DNA of 64,000 nt from Hyparrhenia diplandra (Eukaryota > Streptophyta > Magnoliopsida > Poales > Poaceae), in the NCBI GenBank assembly GCA_015847255.1, contig JADLZK010009188.1:89493-153492 (forward strand), given 5' to 3'. The notes beneath the pieces were generated by a model. It was given only the letters and a program-made list of their open reading frames with translations. It had not been told where the DNA came from and ran no database searches. Position numbers and translations under genes: made by a program. Shown in pieces: positions 1 through 13,019 of this stretch (position 1 is the first letter of the stretch; each line of letters begins with the position of its first letter).

Positions 1-376
1 GGAACCTAACATTACAATCCAGTTCAGGAAACAAAAGAATAGACCCACTATATGTTGATTGGAGCAGATCCAGTCAGATTCCACTACAAGGTTTTCACAA
101 AGGTCTAGTGTGACTAACCAAGAAGCCATCAATATTTAAAATGCCCACAAGGCCACAAATAAATATATAAAGAGAAGATCTGGCACAAAGAGTGGGAGAG
201 GGACAGAGGAACAGATGGAGAAGAGCAAGAGAGAGCGCAAAGGGGCGGAGATGGCTCATGAGCCGGAAAAGCACACACACCACATACTCTGTTAACCACA
301 ACAGCTACCCCTAAGGTTAACTAAAAAGTGTGCATGCATATCCTATGGATTAGATTACTTAGAGGTTAAGATATAC

Positions 377-3300
377 CTCACTTCCCAGAGCCGTGTATAC
401 ATCACTGAATTCAAGTCCAATGTAACCACTTCCAACAATAGCTATCCATTCAGGGACAAACTCAAGTTTTAGTGCATGATCACTAGTAAATACAGTTTTA
501 CCTGCATAAAACCATGGTGCATGCTTTTAAAGGAATGGTACAATGCAATAGGAATGGCCAACAAATGCATTTCAGCTGTAGTACACAGCATATATGATGG
601 AGCATTGAAACTTCAAGGGTGATTGTGCTACAAGCTACATGCACTCAAGATACAGTTAAAAAACAGCAGGGCAGCTAGATCTGGTTTCTTATGTAGTTAT
701 TTCCAGGATGTAGTAGAACAAAAGAAAAGATCACTCAACACTCATATAACCATTCAAACAGTAGAAGTCAGTTCCTGATGTTTCTACTTATTGGCGTGTT
801 ACAATATAACAGGCAGTGTCTAGGATGGAAAACTTCTACATTTCTACAACTAGCTTAATACACATAGTCCTGTGATGATGGCAAACGAATAAACTACTAT
901 GAAAGCTTAATTAGATAGAAAATCAGAGAATAATAATATGTAAATATCTCAAAGTGGCTTAAATGTGTGATGTCCAACACGACTCACAGCAAACTATGTC
1001 TTGCAAAATATTGCATGAGCTAAAGGATAAAATATTTTATGATAATAGTAATATAGTTTGAGGTTGTTTTTGGAGACAAGAGCGTGAATATAATCTAAGC
1101 ATGGATGGTTGTGGGGATGTAGTTGTGCTCAAAAAAAGTTGTGGGGTTGTAAGGGCTCTTACCGCTTCTTGCGTGTTTGAGAAAAAAAATATGAATAAAA
1201 CGTGAAGCATAAATAATCTGAAGCATGATAGTTTGAACTTGGAACAGCGTTGTTTCTCCTTTCATTAGGCCAAATGTATTGGGGAAATGAAGTTATAAAA
1301 AAAACAGACATGAAATTCAAAAAAAAACAGCAACTACCATCTATTTCAATGCCCTTGGGGACAAAAGGAACAGATCCAGTGGCAATTATGATGTTTCTAG
1401 CAGTGATTTCATTGTCTGGGAAACCAACTTTCCCATATCTCACTTTTTGCCCCCCCTACAGATATCAGAAACAGAATATTTAATCACTACAAATGATACT
1501 CAATATTTATACACAACATCATATAGAAGAATACAAATAATTTTCAGATTTAGCATAAATAATACCTAGAATATCTCAAAATTCAATTCAGGTAGATGCA
1601 CATTGTAGTATCCGAAAGTTGCAACAGAAATTGGCTAACTTTAGTCATAGTAGTGCTAAACATATACACTCCCTCCGTTCCAAATTGTAAGTCATTTTGG
1701 CTTCTCTAGGTACATAGCTAGATACATAGTAAAAGCTACGTATCTAGGAAAGCCAAAAACAATTTAATTTAGAATGGAGGGAGTACAAAATCTTTAACAA
1801 TTTTGAAAAGGCCTATATTTAGGATACAGATCCCAGAAATTTAGCCAAAGCATGGTCTGTTGATAGCTACGGATAGCAATTGAAAAAGTGAGGTCTTATA
1901 CCTGGAAAAGATGATGTGAATAATATTCTTGCAACAAACATGACATTCTAATAGCAAAATATCTGATTTTTTTAAGACAACCACAGGAAAGATGCAGATG
2001 ACCCACCACAATGGTGCCAATACCAGTGAGTATATCCACACCCAGAGCTTTCATTGAATTAGTCAAGTTGCTGCGGATTTTAGATGCAAGATTATTTGCA
2101 TGGTCAGCAACAGCCTGTCTGTCATATCCTGGTGATGAGACCTATTACAACCATCACAAATGATTAGTAGGGTTAGGGAATGAATAACTTGATACAAACA
2201 TAAAAGGTATACACATCATTGTTAATGGTCTAAGAAAAAAGGTAAATTCTGGGTTGATTTCCTTTTTAAATCGAATTCAGTATAGGCCAACATATACTTG
2301 GAGCAAAGACAAGGCATCATAAAATTTTGAAAAAGAACCAAAGATGAACATAATAAATCCAAAAGTGTAAGAACACTTCACTTAGATCATTTACAAACTG
2401 GAGCTACTATGACAAAAAAGTGCCCTTTAAATTTATTACGGTCCTTAAGCTAAGAAAAGAATCTACCAAAGCATTGTTAATTTGCTGATCAAATAGATGT
2501 GCCAACACCAAATAGTAAAACAATTAGCACAGCGCATTGCATTTTGGAAATCATTGTTGATACATAAAAACACGAGACAACAACCAGTAATTCCATTATG
2601 AGAATATCACCTGCAGGCCCAGTGATTTCATGTGATGTTCATCTTGAAGTTCTCGCATCCTACCACTAACAGCAAGGAGAGCCTTTGACGGAACACAGCC
2701 TCTGTTCACACAAGTTCCACCTACCGGCGTCTCCCTCAATTATGGCAGTTTTTAAACCCTGTATGAGAGAATTTTTCAAAAATCATTAGTAACATTTATT
2801 GAATATGTCAGCACAGATAAAGGTCCATGTCCAAAGCATATGGGATTTTGCACCAATAAAGAAATTCATTTCTTTGTTGTAAGTACACTATGTAACCCTT
2901 TGTTATTTTTATTTTATAAAAGTTGAAGGCACTGTAGGGATCTCCACAGTCTTTTTCGGTCAAAATAATGAAATTCATTCACAGGATAATTCCCAAAAAA
3001 CCCAGCCACGACTGATAGGTTATATCGCCCTACTGACATCCGGATAGTTAATCATTATTGTGAAAGAGAAAGAAAACACATACTAAGTTGAGAATTTAGT
3101 AGCCATCAGAACTAGCAAAGCAATAATCCTATTGAAAGGAAAAAGAAAAGATAGTCTATCATAGTCATAGTTTCCAATATATTCAAAGCAAACTCAATGC
3201 ACTGGCGACAGTAACAGCATAGTTTCAAAAAAGGAAAATAAAAGAACAATCTATCTTTGTCCCTTCTTGAAGGCAATGCCAGAATATAAGCAATTCAAGT

Positions 3301-4272
3301 GGGTGCCAAACACAAAAGACTATATTGTTGCTATCCATTATGTCTGATTGACCAGAGTAATAAAAACAGAATATAATTAAGAAAATACAACAAATGATAC
3401 ATGATAAGGCAAAAAGAGAGGAAGTTTTCATCATCCCTTTTAGCAGTATATTATAAAGAAACTATACTGATCCACTGGCCCCGATTAGTGAGAACCATAC
3501 TACCAACAGAAATACTCAAATAATTAACATATAGAGGCATAGAGCAAGCAAAATTATTAATCTTAATAGTATAAAATTTACTGTCACAAGTACTTCTTAG
3601 TTGAGAAAAAAATCCAGTCCAGCAAATTCTAAGCAAGTCATAAATTCAGAGGCACCTTGCAACTGTGTTTTCCATCTTCTTGCTATTTTTCGATTGCTCA
3701 ACATTGATATTACTATACAACACTATTATTTAATTAAACTACTGAAAGATCTTAAAATGATAAAATTATAGAATCATCTAAAAAGGTTCAGAGAGATTTT
3801 CCAATCAATAGCTCTAGCCCCAGAAGAGACGCATGTGCCATCGTGCAATATTCCGGTTAAATTTTATAATGTACCATCTCTTGATCTGCATTTGACCAGA
3901 TCACGACGACGTTGGCAGCAAAGCCCACCATACATATTACTATTACACCCCTAGCGAGACCTGCAGAACAGCGTGAACGGAACCAACCTTCTCGACTGCG
4001 TGGAGGGCGGCGCCGTGACCGCCGACGCCGGCTCCGATGATCACGAGGTCGTAGTCGAATCCGCCGCTCGCGGCCGCGCCATTGCCAGCCGTCGCCGCAG
4101 CCACCACGATCCGCCTAGCGGCCACCAGCTGCGGCGTGGACCGGGGCGAGTGGAGCCGGAGGGCCTTGCGCCTGAGCCCGCAGAAGCGGAGCCTGGCAAC
4201 CGGGCGGGTCGTGTCGTACCTGTAGGCCGCGGCGCTGCTGGCAACCGCCGCCGAAGCCGCAGAGAGGGACAT
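377..4272 (-). CDS. LPD1: Plastidial dihydrolipoyl dehydrogenase (E3 of plastid pyruvate dehydrogenase), 5' five exons; 3' part off the window
   Basis: E3 subunit that reoxidises dihydrolipoamide with NAD+ in the plastid pyruvate dehydrogenase complex. Five exons are visible on the minus strand: 3988-4272, 2611-2758, 2007-2141, 1338-1455 and 377-501; all have GT-AG borders and compatible phases. Exon 1 encodes a basic, Ser/Ala-rich transit peptide of about 70 residues, then the FAD-binding GxGxxG in DYDLVIIGAGVGGHGAA. Exon 2 holds the redox-active disulfide motif CVNRGCVPSKAL. Exon 3 includes ADHANNLASKIRSNLTNS. Exon 5 holds the NAD-binding GSGYIG motif. The start at 4272 (MSLSAAS) is chosen because it begins a normal transit peptide; an in-frame ATG at 4473 would add 67 residues. 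Exon 2 is 148 nt where 147 is expected, with one extra base within 2721-2730 that shifts the frame just before the disulfide. The dimerisation domain and catalytic His lie before base 1. The plastid rather than mitochondrial form is inferred from the transit peptide and family resemblance. Confidence 0.9.
1669..1783. mobile_element. Stowaway-type MITE (Tc1/mariner) in an LPD intron
   Basis: A short element of about 115 bp with inverted ends CTCCCTCCGTTCC and GGAATGGAGGGAG-like sequence. The two arms, which read as 'cattttggcttctctaggt' and its near complement, form a long hairpin. TA borders fit the Stowaway target preference. It sits between exons 4 and 3 of LPD and should be spliced out. 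Confidence 0.8.
2871..2969 (+). mobile_element. Short retroposed 3' fragment (SINE or truncated LINE tail) in LPD intron 1
   Basis: The 99 bp insert ends in a box with ATCTCCACAGTC and TTTTTCGGTCAAAA. It is flanked by a 10 bp direct repeat, GAAATTCATT, at 2861-2870 and 2970-2979, consistent with a target-site duplication. The same terminal box occurs in the insertion at 17898-18056 inside MYB3R. Orientation is inferred from the A-rich end. Confidence 0.55.
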
Positions 4273-4740
4273 GACCGTGGGGTGCCTGCAGTGACGGCGA
4301 GTGGAGATGGATTCTGGTTCTAGCGTGAGAGTGGAACTGTTAGGCGGCCATGGCGCGGGCGTGGAGGCGCCTCCGGACCGGCGAAGGCGACGAGGGAGTG
4401 GGGAGGGGCAGAAGCGGCGCGGCGCTGGTCCCCGTGCACGCGCCGGCGCTAGACTGGCCCAGCTACGCGCCAATTCAGCGGCGGTGTCACGGTGGACGAG
4501 AAAGCAATGGTGCGTGCGGTCGAGTCCTGGAGATAAGACGCGGTGGAGTTTGTTGATGCAAGAGATAAGTTGAGGCTTGAGAGAGAAATAAGGGAAGAAA
4601 AAAAAAAATCATATTTTGTCAAAAAAAAAAAAAAAAAACGGAGGAAGAAATGAAGAAAAAGAAAAGGTATCATAGGTGTTTCAGTGTTTTTCACAGCTAG
4701 CAAAAACAATTATTTACTATAGAAATCATAGCTAAAGTTG

Positions 4741-4975
4741 TTTTGTATTCTCTCCGTGTTGGTCGAGCTAGCCTAAGTTTAACTAAATTTATAGCCAATG
4801 GTATTAATATTTATGTCTCTAAATAAATTTAATATAAAAATATATTCTATGACTAATGTAATTATACTAATGTTGTATTAAGAATGTTTGTATCTTTTAT
4901 AATTTTGATCAAAAGTTCAAACTGTTTTACTTCTCGAAAAACGGGAACTTTCGTAGATAGAGGAGGTAACATGCT
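4741..4975. repeat. Degenerate Stowaway-like MITE remnant
   Basis: The stretch has the order of features seen in grass Stowaway elements: a CTCTCCGTG-like end, a core with repeated AAATTTA, a TTTTGATCAAAAGTTCAAACT block, and a GATAGAGGAGGTAAC-like end. Ends are heavily mutated. It lies between the start of LPD and the 3' end of the laccase. Confidence 0.4.
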
Positions 4976-5506
4976 ATGAATTGGGACAATTTTGATAGAT
5001 TGACAGATCTCGAACGAGGTCATGAATAAAAAAAAATGGCCGGAAATTTTACATCTTCATTATTAGGTATGGATATGGATTGAGAGAAATCAGTCACATT
5101 ACAGTTTTTATTAGTTGTCACACTGGGGAAAGAGCAAGGTTACATCTTCCCGTACATACACACACACACGCAAATTAAAAGCTACAGGCAAGCTTTGAAC
5201 TACAAGAAAGATTACAAGAAGCATACACTCGTAAGAGTGAAAGTTCCGCCGAACGAAAGCAATTTCTCACAATATTGCCACAGAAACCATGCATGGCCAC
5301 TTGAACAATCCAGTAACCAAAAACAATCACACCAACTAGGAAAGAAATTGTCGCGACGACCGTATGCTGATCGAAGACGATCGCGGTAGAATACCAAAAC
5401 GCAGTGCAGCTGCTGCATTGATGAATTGATGGGGAAAATAATGCAGTGGAACTGAGGAAATCAACAAATCAACATTGGCCATTGGTCTTGAGTTTGTGAC
5501 GTGCGC

Positions 5507-7367
5507 CTAGCACTGAGGTAGATCCAATGGCGGAGGCGGCAGCTTCTGGTTCGGCAGGCTCCCGTCCAGCACCAGCCATGCCATCTTCAGGCCCCAGCTC
5601 ATGTGCACCTCCAGGTGGCAATGCATGAACCACACACCTGCATATCCAGAAGTGCGTTCGACTCAGTTAGGATCTCTGAATGGAAACGGAAATATATAAA
5701 GCTAGTCGTTAAACCTGGGTTGTCCGCACGGAAGCGGATGGCGACCCAGCCGCCGGCGGGCACGCCGACGGTGTTGCGCTCCACGGGGTCGACGAGGTTG
5801 AACTTGGCCGGGTCATTGGCGGGGTCAAAGTTGCCGAACCCTGGCCGACGACGTAGAAGTTGAAGCCGTGCAGGTGCAGCGGGTGGCTCTCGGCGCCGAG
5901 GATGCTGGTGTCCTGCAACACCAGCTCAACGTTGGTGCCGAACGGCAGCACGACCACCTTGGTCCCGTTCATCACGTTGGTGTTGTTGGGCGGCGTGCCG
6001 GTGTAGTTGAACGGCACCAGCGGGAAGGCCGGGAAGTTGGTGGCGTAGACGCCGCCGCCGTTGGACGAGCTGCCGCCTCCGCCCGTGAAGTAGTGCGCCT
6101 GCAGCAGAGCCGTCGTGGGCAGCACGAAGGAGACGTTGTTGATGGACGCCGCGAACCGGGACCCGTTGGGGCCCTGGCAGGTCCCGTTGGCGCCGGCGCA
6201 CGGGTGCGTGCCGAGCCCCACGGTGAAGAAGAAGCGACGGTCGACGTCCTGCGGCACGGCCGCCGGGTACTCCGCGCTCGCCAGGCTGCGGAGCTTCGCC
6301 GTGTAGTTGGCCACGAAGCTGGTGTCGTTGATCTGCGGCAGGGTCGGCGCCAAGACCGGGTTGTTCTGGGATGGAGACGACGAAGAACAAGGGTCCTCGT
6401 ACTCGAGGACGCCGGCGACGGTGGTGTTGTCGAACGTGCCCTGCGTGTTGGTGTACGGCCGCGCCTCCATGTAGAAGCTCGCGCCGGGGTACGTCGGCGG
6501 TGGCGAGCAGGACGTTGCTGGTCTGCCCCGGCGCGATGACGAGCGTGTCCACGGTGAAGGGCTTGACGTAGAGCGCGTCGACGTCGACGACGGTGAGCGT
6601 GTGGTTGGCGATGGAGAAGAAGAGCTCGTCGTTGAGTGCGGCGTTGATGAGCCGGAGCATGTACGTCTTGCCGGGCTTCACCTTGAGCTTGAACGTATCC
6701 TGAGCGGAGCCGGAGGAGCAGTTGTAGAGAGGCCCCGTGAGTCCGTTAATGGTGTAGGCGTCGGAGACGTTGGGTCCGCCGCCGGTCTGCAGCGCCTGCG
6801 CGATGACGGCCTCGGTGTCGTTCCTCCACCACTCGCCGAACATGACGGGCGGCACCTCCTCGTCGGGCGCCGGGAACGCGGTACGGCACGCCGGCGGGGG
6901 CAGGATGACGATGGGGCCGTACACGGTGGCGCGGAGCCAGGAGATGTGCGCGTGCCACCACAGCGTGCCGCGCTGCCCGACGATCTGGTACCGGTACACG
7001 TAGCTGTGCCCCGGCTGGATCGGGCACTGCGTGACGTAGGAAGGCCCGTCGGCCCACCCGCTCAGCAGCTGCCGGACGCCGTGCCAGTGGATGCTCACGT
7101 TGTAGGGGAGCGGTTCACCACGGTGACCTCCACGTGGTCGCCCTCCCGCGCCAGCAGCGTCGGACCCAGGTACTGCCCGTTCACCGTCACGATGCTCTTG
7201 GTGCCGCACAGCCGCGTCACGCTCGTCATCTGCACCTCGAACTGGTACTTCCTCGTCTCGGCCACCGCCGCCGCCGCCTCGGCGGCGAGAAGGAGCAGCA
7301 CCATTGCCATGACGATGGCGACGACTGGGATAGAGGCGCTGGAAGGGAGACCTGACGAGGACGCCAT
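5507..7367 (-). CDS. Laccase (multicopper oxidase), secreted
   Basis: Apoplastic multicopper oxidase that oxidises phenolics such as monolignols with reduction of O2 to water. Two exons: 5715-7367 and 5507-5637, with a 77 bp intron. The start at 7367 gives a signal peptide with a long Val/Met/Leu/Ala hydrophobic core, followed by the mature start KYQFEVQMTSVTRLCGTK. All four copper-ligand blocks are present in order: HWHGVRQ, WWHAHISW, HPLHLHGFNFY and HCHLEVHMSWGL, the last in exon 2. Many N-x-S/T sites are present. The ending LPPPPLDLPQC is typical of plant laccases. Overall size (about 590 residues) is normal for the family. Three single-base indels break the frame: one base short in the G run at 7105-7108, one base extra at 6486-6489, and one base short at 5837-5838. 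Because both sides of each break match the family, I treat it as one gene with sequence errors; a true pseudogene cannot be excluded. I cannot give a paralogue number. Confidence 0.92.
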
Positions 7368-7481
7368 TTCGATCGATCGATCTCTTGGCTAGGTATAGGC
7401 CCTTTGACAAATGGGACTCTGCTTGTTCAGCTGCGCTGCGATGGATGATTTGGTAATTGGTAGCACGGGGGGGTGGGCTAC

Positions 7482-7488
7482 ATATATA
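7482..7488 (-). promoter_or_regulatory. Candidate TATA box of the laccase gene
   Basis: On the minus strand a TATATAT run lies about 115 bases upstream of the laccase start codon, a plausible position if the 5' UTR is roughly 80 bases. It is supported only by sequence and position. Confidence 0.35.
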
Positions 7489-9072
7489 CTGGCTGGAACG
7501 GTGGGTGGGGGCCAAGGCATGCAGCTGCAGGCCATCTCCAACGCCGGGCTCCGTTTGGCGACTCTGTCTGGTGGTGGATGCGTGCTGCCTGCCCCATGCT
7601 TCACGATTGCAATTGGGCCTTTTGCTCCGTTCAGTAGCTTTTCGTTTGCGGTTCGAGCGGCTGCTCGATCCGCCGATTGGTTAACAACTCTCTGGCGGTC
7701 GCATCAATGTCGGTCTCAGCTTGCTGAGCCTGCTGTGCTGATAGATAGATCGAGAGAGCTGGCTGTGTGAGAATAAACGGATCACTAGCATGGCATCTAG
7801 ACGGGTAACATTAATAGATACATGAAGAACAACCCTAGATACTCTAGCAGCTACTTGATCTAATAGTAAACGGAAGAACAGAGGGGTTCTAGTATTAGTT
7901 ACCGACCATCAGAGGACTTGGCGGGGACTACGAGCTGGATCCGGCGGCAGCCGGTGGCGGCGGTGTTGAGTCCCCCATCGGTCTTCTGCGCACAGGCAGC
8001 GACGGCCGATGGAGTGGAGGTCGATGCAGTGGCGACGACGGCGGCGTGGAGGCACTTCCGTCACTTGCTGCGCACCCTCTGCAGGTCGGATTAGGGGTTT
8101 TGTAGGTGGGGGGGTGGCCGTGTTAGAACTTCGTGAACATGCCCGGCCCCCACCTCTCTTTTATATTTGCGCTTGTGTGACAGGGGGCCTCCAACCATAG
8201 ATGGGTTGGGCCCCCATCGAGGCGCGAGGTCAAAAGGGAAGTTGGTCCGTTGGGCCCAACTTCGGGATTGAGATCATTCTACACAGTGGTCCATGCCACG
8301 CAAGCACTCCTGTAGCTTTGGAGTGCGGCCAAAGTCAACATGCGCGTCTACTGTCTCCCGCCCCTTCTCGCAAAAATTATATGCTACGTACAAAACTATA
8401 AAGCGAAGTGCGCCATCGACAAGGCGGCTATATAGATATATGCGAATTAGGGATAAAAAATACAATTCTAGAATATTAAAATATAGTATATTTGTATTGT
8501 ACCTTCAAATAGACTTGCCATATACAGTATTCCCATGCAAGGACATACATCAATTATGCCGACTATATATAATAAACATCAATGAGAGGATTTAAGCCAT
8601 TTCAGTTATATATTTTTCACATGGTACCAAACGAGAAGAGACACGAGATAATAAACATAAATGAGAGAATGCACAAATATCTAGCGTGTAAGATTATTGC
8701 ATAAATTTATAGGGAAGTAGTTGAAAAGAAAACAAACTATATATTGTATAAATTAAGGAGGATCACAATTCTTTCAAGAGCTAGATATTATGTAGGAGTA
8801 TGCACACAGATCTTGTCCACAACAGATCCTCACGGCATCTCAGACACATGGGGATATCGGACTACTTTTTCTAAAGTTTTGCTTGGATGCACATGTATTT
8901 GTCTTATCCACATGGATTGGAGTGTAACTTAGTTCTAACACCCGTGGATTGAGGCAAATATATGCATATCCAAACAAGCCCTAAACAGAGAACAACCTTA
9001 GGTACCAAATCATCGGCCAAAGACATAGTTAATGATGTTGAGGCGGAGAAGATTTTTAGAAGGTATGACTTT
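7489..9072. other. Intergenic region upstream of the laccase
   Basis: No gene is supported. A GC-rich patch at about 7910-8260 (CGGCGG runs, then GGGCCCAAC-type sequence) looks like transposon or UTR-derived sequence but I cannot classify it. The rest is AT-rich with no long reading frame or recognisable motif. Confidence 0.5.
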
Positions 9073-9090
9073 AAATCCAATGGTAGTTGC

Positions 9091-9887
9091 AAGTCGCCTA
9101 GTCACCAATGGACACAAATAGAGAGCCGCCGCCCCCAAACCCTAGAGGCGTCGCGCACTCCGCCTTCCACCATCATTTGGTCCCCTTCCCTTTTCCTCAG
9201 GCATCACGCCGGGGGTTGAAGGGAGTGGGGATCCATCGTTTTAATAAGTTTTTTCCTAGTAGATCAAGTCTTCAAGGGTTTAAGGTTTCTCAGGAGATCC
9301 AATCGAAGAGGGCGGCCCTGGCGTAAAGGCGTCTTTAAGATCATCGATGGAGCAATGGAGCATGTCGTTCCTCGGCGGTGATGGCAAAAAAGACATCACC
9401 ATTGATGGAGAATAAGGTACACTCGGCCCTTCCTTTATCTCATTTGTGGTTCTATGCAGCCATGGCGATGGGCTAGTGAGATTTAGTTTTCTAACGATAT
9501 CTATCACGGATGTCGGTTGGACTTGTGTTCTCTCGTGGCGAATCCGGTGAAGGCAATGACGATGAGTTCGATGACGAATCGGGCGGCGCCAATTTCATTA
9601 TGTTTGCATGTGGAGTTTTTAGCAGTTCACTCCTCTTTTGCAAAAGTGATAGGTATGAGGATGACGGCGGTGGATGGTGAGATGGCCTTGTCCGTTCAGA
9701 TCGGACCTTGTGTCATTGGCATATCCGTTTGGGATGATGATCCTAGATGATAGAATTTATGGCTTTTTAAGGTTTCTTGTCTCCCATTAATGGAGGTGGA
9801 GTAATTTGGTTTACTTTTGTAATGAGAGGATGTAACTTGTTTTAGTAATCAATTTAATTTTTCCTTATCGCAAAAAGAAAAAAAAAA
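9091..9887 (+). mobile_element. Retroposed segment with poly(A) tail and target-site duplication
   Basis: About 800 bp ending in an A-rich tail (CAAAAAG then 12 or more A). It is flanked by a near-perfect direct repeat: ATCCAATGGTAGTTGC at 9075-9090 and ATCCTATGGTAGTTTGC ending at 9906. The 5' part is GC-rich and starts like a 5' leader or N-terminal coding region (CAAACCCTAGAGGCG). The 3' part resembles a UTR (TTTTGTAATGAGAGGATG). No reverse-transcriptase domain is visible, so this is either an internally deleted non-LTR element or a processed retrocopy of a cellular transcript. Confidence 0.6.
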
Positions 9888-9906
9888 AAATCCTATGGTA
9901 GTTTGC

Positions 9907-12060
9907 TCCGCTGGGACTAAGGGAGAATGCAAGAAGTATAAATATGTGTGGTCAGAGTTAAAAACAAAATCTTAGAGATTGTATCAAGTAGAATTAGAGT
10001 CCTACTTGTCATCATATAGTAATAAATTCCTACTGAGTTGAGACATGTAGCAATTATGCTGACTATATATAGCAGCTAAGAAGTCATTAAGTCGTTCTAG
10101 TTATTCTCATTCGAAGGAACCATATATAAATCTGCTTCCCACCTAAAAGCATCTTGGGAGTGTGACAAATTCTTTGGTTACGGACGACACTTATATCAAG
10201 AAGCCAACAACAAGCTAACATTAATTAGCTGAGGTACGATAATGCAAAAATTCAGACAAATTTTGACTTCCTAAAAAGAACGCTTGGTTTATTAATAGCC
10301 AGTTGATTTTTTAAAATTTTTCATTGATTGATCTAGGCCCGATGGACCCATCTGTTTACAAGGATTTTCATCACCAATGTTTACATCATCGTTTTTATAC
10401 TCCCCTGTCTAGGAAAACATGTAACTATGATTTGCGTTCGAAAAAAAAATAGTTTACATTTGATCAAGTTTCTAGTGAATTGTATTCATATCTATGGCTC
10501 TAAATCAATTTATTACTAAAATACATTTCGTATTGTACTAAAAAAATTCGTAATTAATCTAATGATATTTATTTGATATCATAGACATTTATTAACTTTT
10601 GTTATTTATAATTGGTCAATCGATCTTAATATACTAAAATATGACACTGCTAGAATACATGTTTTCATGGATGGATGGAGTATATGTACTATTGAAGTAT
10701 TGATTGCAGAGTGGAAGCCATTTGGCACCAAGCATGCTACTGATCTATATATCCTTCTTTGGCAGCCTGATCTTCCATGCATAAACCTTGCATCATCGTG
10801 CAGTATTTAGTATGAATACCTGTCGATGGGAGTGTAATTCCCTCTGAAAACCAGTTGAAAAGTTGCCGGACGTTTTATTATTATTTTTAGGGGCTCCACC
10901 AACCCCTGAAAAATCTGTTAAATCAGCAGTGGTTGAGTTCTTTGCTTGGAGTGACAAGCGACCACCTCGAGCGGAGATGTGTATCCACAAATCTGAGGCT
11001 GAGCCCCTTTATAGGCTTTTAGCCTATCTAGTTTCCTAACCCTTTTATTTATCCTTACATGCCAAGGTACTTCGCATGCACAAGCAAACAACCATGCAAA
11101 AAGTACTTTTTAAAACAGGGACGTGAGGAAGGTAAGGGAACCGATGATGATCCTTGACAGCGTTGCTGCACCCTGCATTGTGCATTGGGCCTGACACAAC
11201 CTTATCGAGCTATCAGCTACGATTCTATGCGATCGAGATGGTAAGCAGTTGCTCATTAATTTCCTGTGCTGGCGATCTTCTCCTCTTCCAAGTTTTCCTG
11301 GTTGCTCTCGGGTGAGATTTTTGTTCGACAACGCATGCATGCAGTTCTGTTGGAAAAATAATATTTTGTTCGACAGTGTCAGCAGTACGTAGCTGAAGCT
11401 GTGACTATGCATGCATGCGACACATTTCAATCTTGTAGAGAACATGTCGTAGGAATGTGGTAGATGATTAGGACACTCGATCTGTCCAACAAAGTAGACC
11501 ACTCTTTCGGTTCCCAGATCAAAAAAAGGCTAAGACCTTTTTCATCTGTTTATTTACATTGCTTCCACATAGGAGTATAGGACTAGGTGATGTAATATGC
11601 ATGGCACAGAGCAGGCATCATCTGATGAGTAGCAAAGCAAGTAACCCACAGGTAGATATCATTCATGAATAAAGAAGAACGTCGGTTTACTTGCAACCGA
11701 AGATAAAGTCAACGACTCATTTAACTTAAGGTAGCATGTCAGATTTGAGTTGGACGAGCTCTGATTTCTTGGACCCGCAATGGAACATCGAAGCCTCATT
11801 TCATCATTGCTAAGAGAGTAAAAGCAAAAACTAAGTTGGACAAAAACACTCTCCGGAGGCAACACTGGTAGTCATTTGTTTTTCATCATCTGTAAATTCC
11901 TGAAGCTATCTGTAAGCTATGGCACCTTCTAATAATATTGAATTAGTCTCTGTGAATGCACATGATGTAACTATAGAAATGCATCCTATATATATGTATA
12001 AAGCAAAGTATATATTAGGATAAGACTAAGAGACGTCTTTGTACAATGACTGGATGGATC
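9907..12060. other. Intergenic region between the laccase side and MYB3R
   Basis: AT-rich, with a degraded Stowaway-like stretch at about 10399-10682. Near 10050 there is a second copy of the phrase CAATTATGCTGACTATATATA, also found near 8553 as CAATTATGCCGACTATATATA. Otherwise I see no gene. Confidence 0.5.
10399..10682. repeat. Degenerate Stowaway-like MITE
   Basis: It begins ACTCCCCTGTCTAGG and ends GGATGGATGGAGTA, with the internal TTTACATTTGATCAAGTTT block common to grass Stowaway elements. The match is by pattern only and the ends are eroded. Confidence 0.45.
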
Positions 12061-13019
12061 AGTCCAACCGCAGAAGATTCTGGTTCTCCAGGTGATGCTT
12101 CTTTTTGTATTTGGGAACATTTTCATCAGTTTAGACACGTCAGGCATTCTTGCCCACCTTGTCTCTGCAAGATAGAGAGAAAATTAGGATGCCAGTTGCC
12201 CACCTAAGCAATAAGTCTCATGATCAAGGCGTTTCAAGGACCTTGCATATATAATGTGGAGTAAGATCCAGGTATAATTGATAGAATTCCATAAAGGAGA
12301 GTTAGATAATACCTCGAGGCTGTAGAACTATATCAGATCTAACTTGAATACTTGATTGTTTGTGCAGACTCCTTGGCCAAAGTTTCCAAGCCAATCATAT
12401 GCTCCTTCATTTTCTTTTCTTGCATGCTTGAAACATCTGAGTGGGAATTGGTGCACTCGGTATTCCAGGAAACAGACTTCTTCACATTATCAGGAGTATC
12501 ACAGTTGTCCATCCCATCTGATGAAAAATCTAGATGCCTCTTCTCAACAGTTTTCAAGATAGCCAACCTTTTTGACCTTAGTCGATATGGAGGGGAAACA
12601 TCAAAACTCCCTAAAGCAGCAGATAACCCTTCGTCATCTGCAGGACCCAAGGACAAAAATGTTGCAGTCTTGAACGAATGCGAGCTTTCTGCAGTGCATT
12701 TTGACAAGGGAGTATGAAAATCATCACTGTTTAATACATTGGTCTTCAGATTACTATCTTGAGCATGTGATGCTTTCTCCCTTTTTTTTTTTCTTCGCCT
12801 TTAAAATTGAAGGAGTACCTGGAAAACTTTCAGCTGCACTCTTCAATTTTGATTCAACACTTAGCTGGTCTGATATTTCTCCATCCACAGGGGGAGGTAC
12901 TATAGCCAATGGGTGATTGGAATCCATCCCCACAGCCTTCCAATACATGATGTGTAGAAAAACAGGGGACTGAGAAGGGACAATATCTTCTAGCTTAGGT
13001 ATCTCATAACAAAAGAGAA

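Noticed and set aside
5868..7392. Long plus-strand open frames (5868-6539, 6601-7392) opposite the laccase
   Set aside because: They are antisense shadows of a GC-rich coding exon. The minus strand encodes all four laccase copper-binding blocks.
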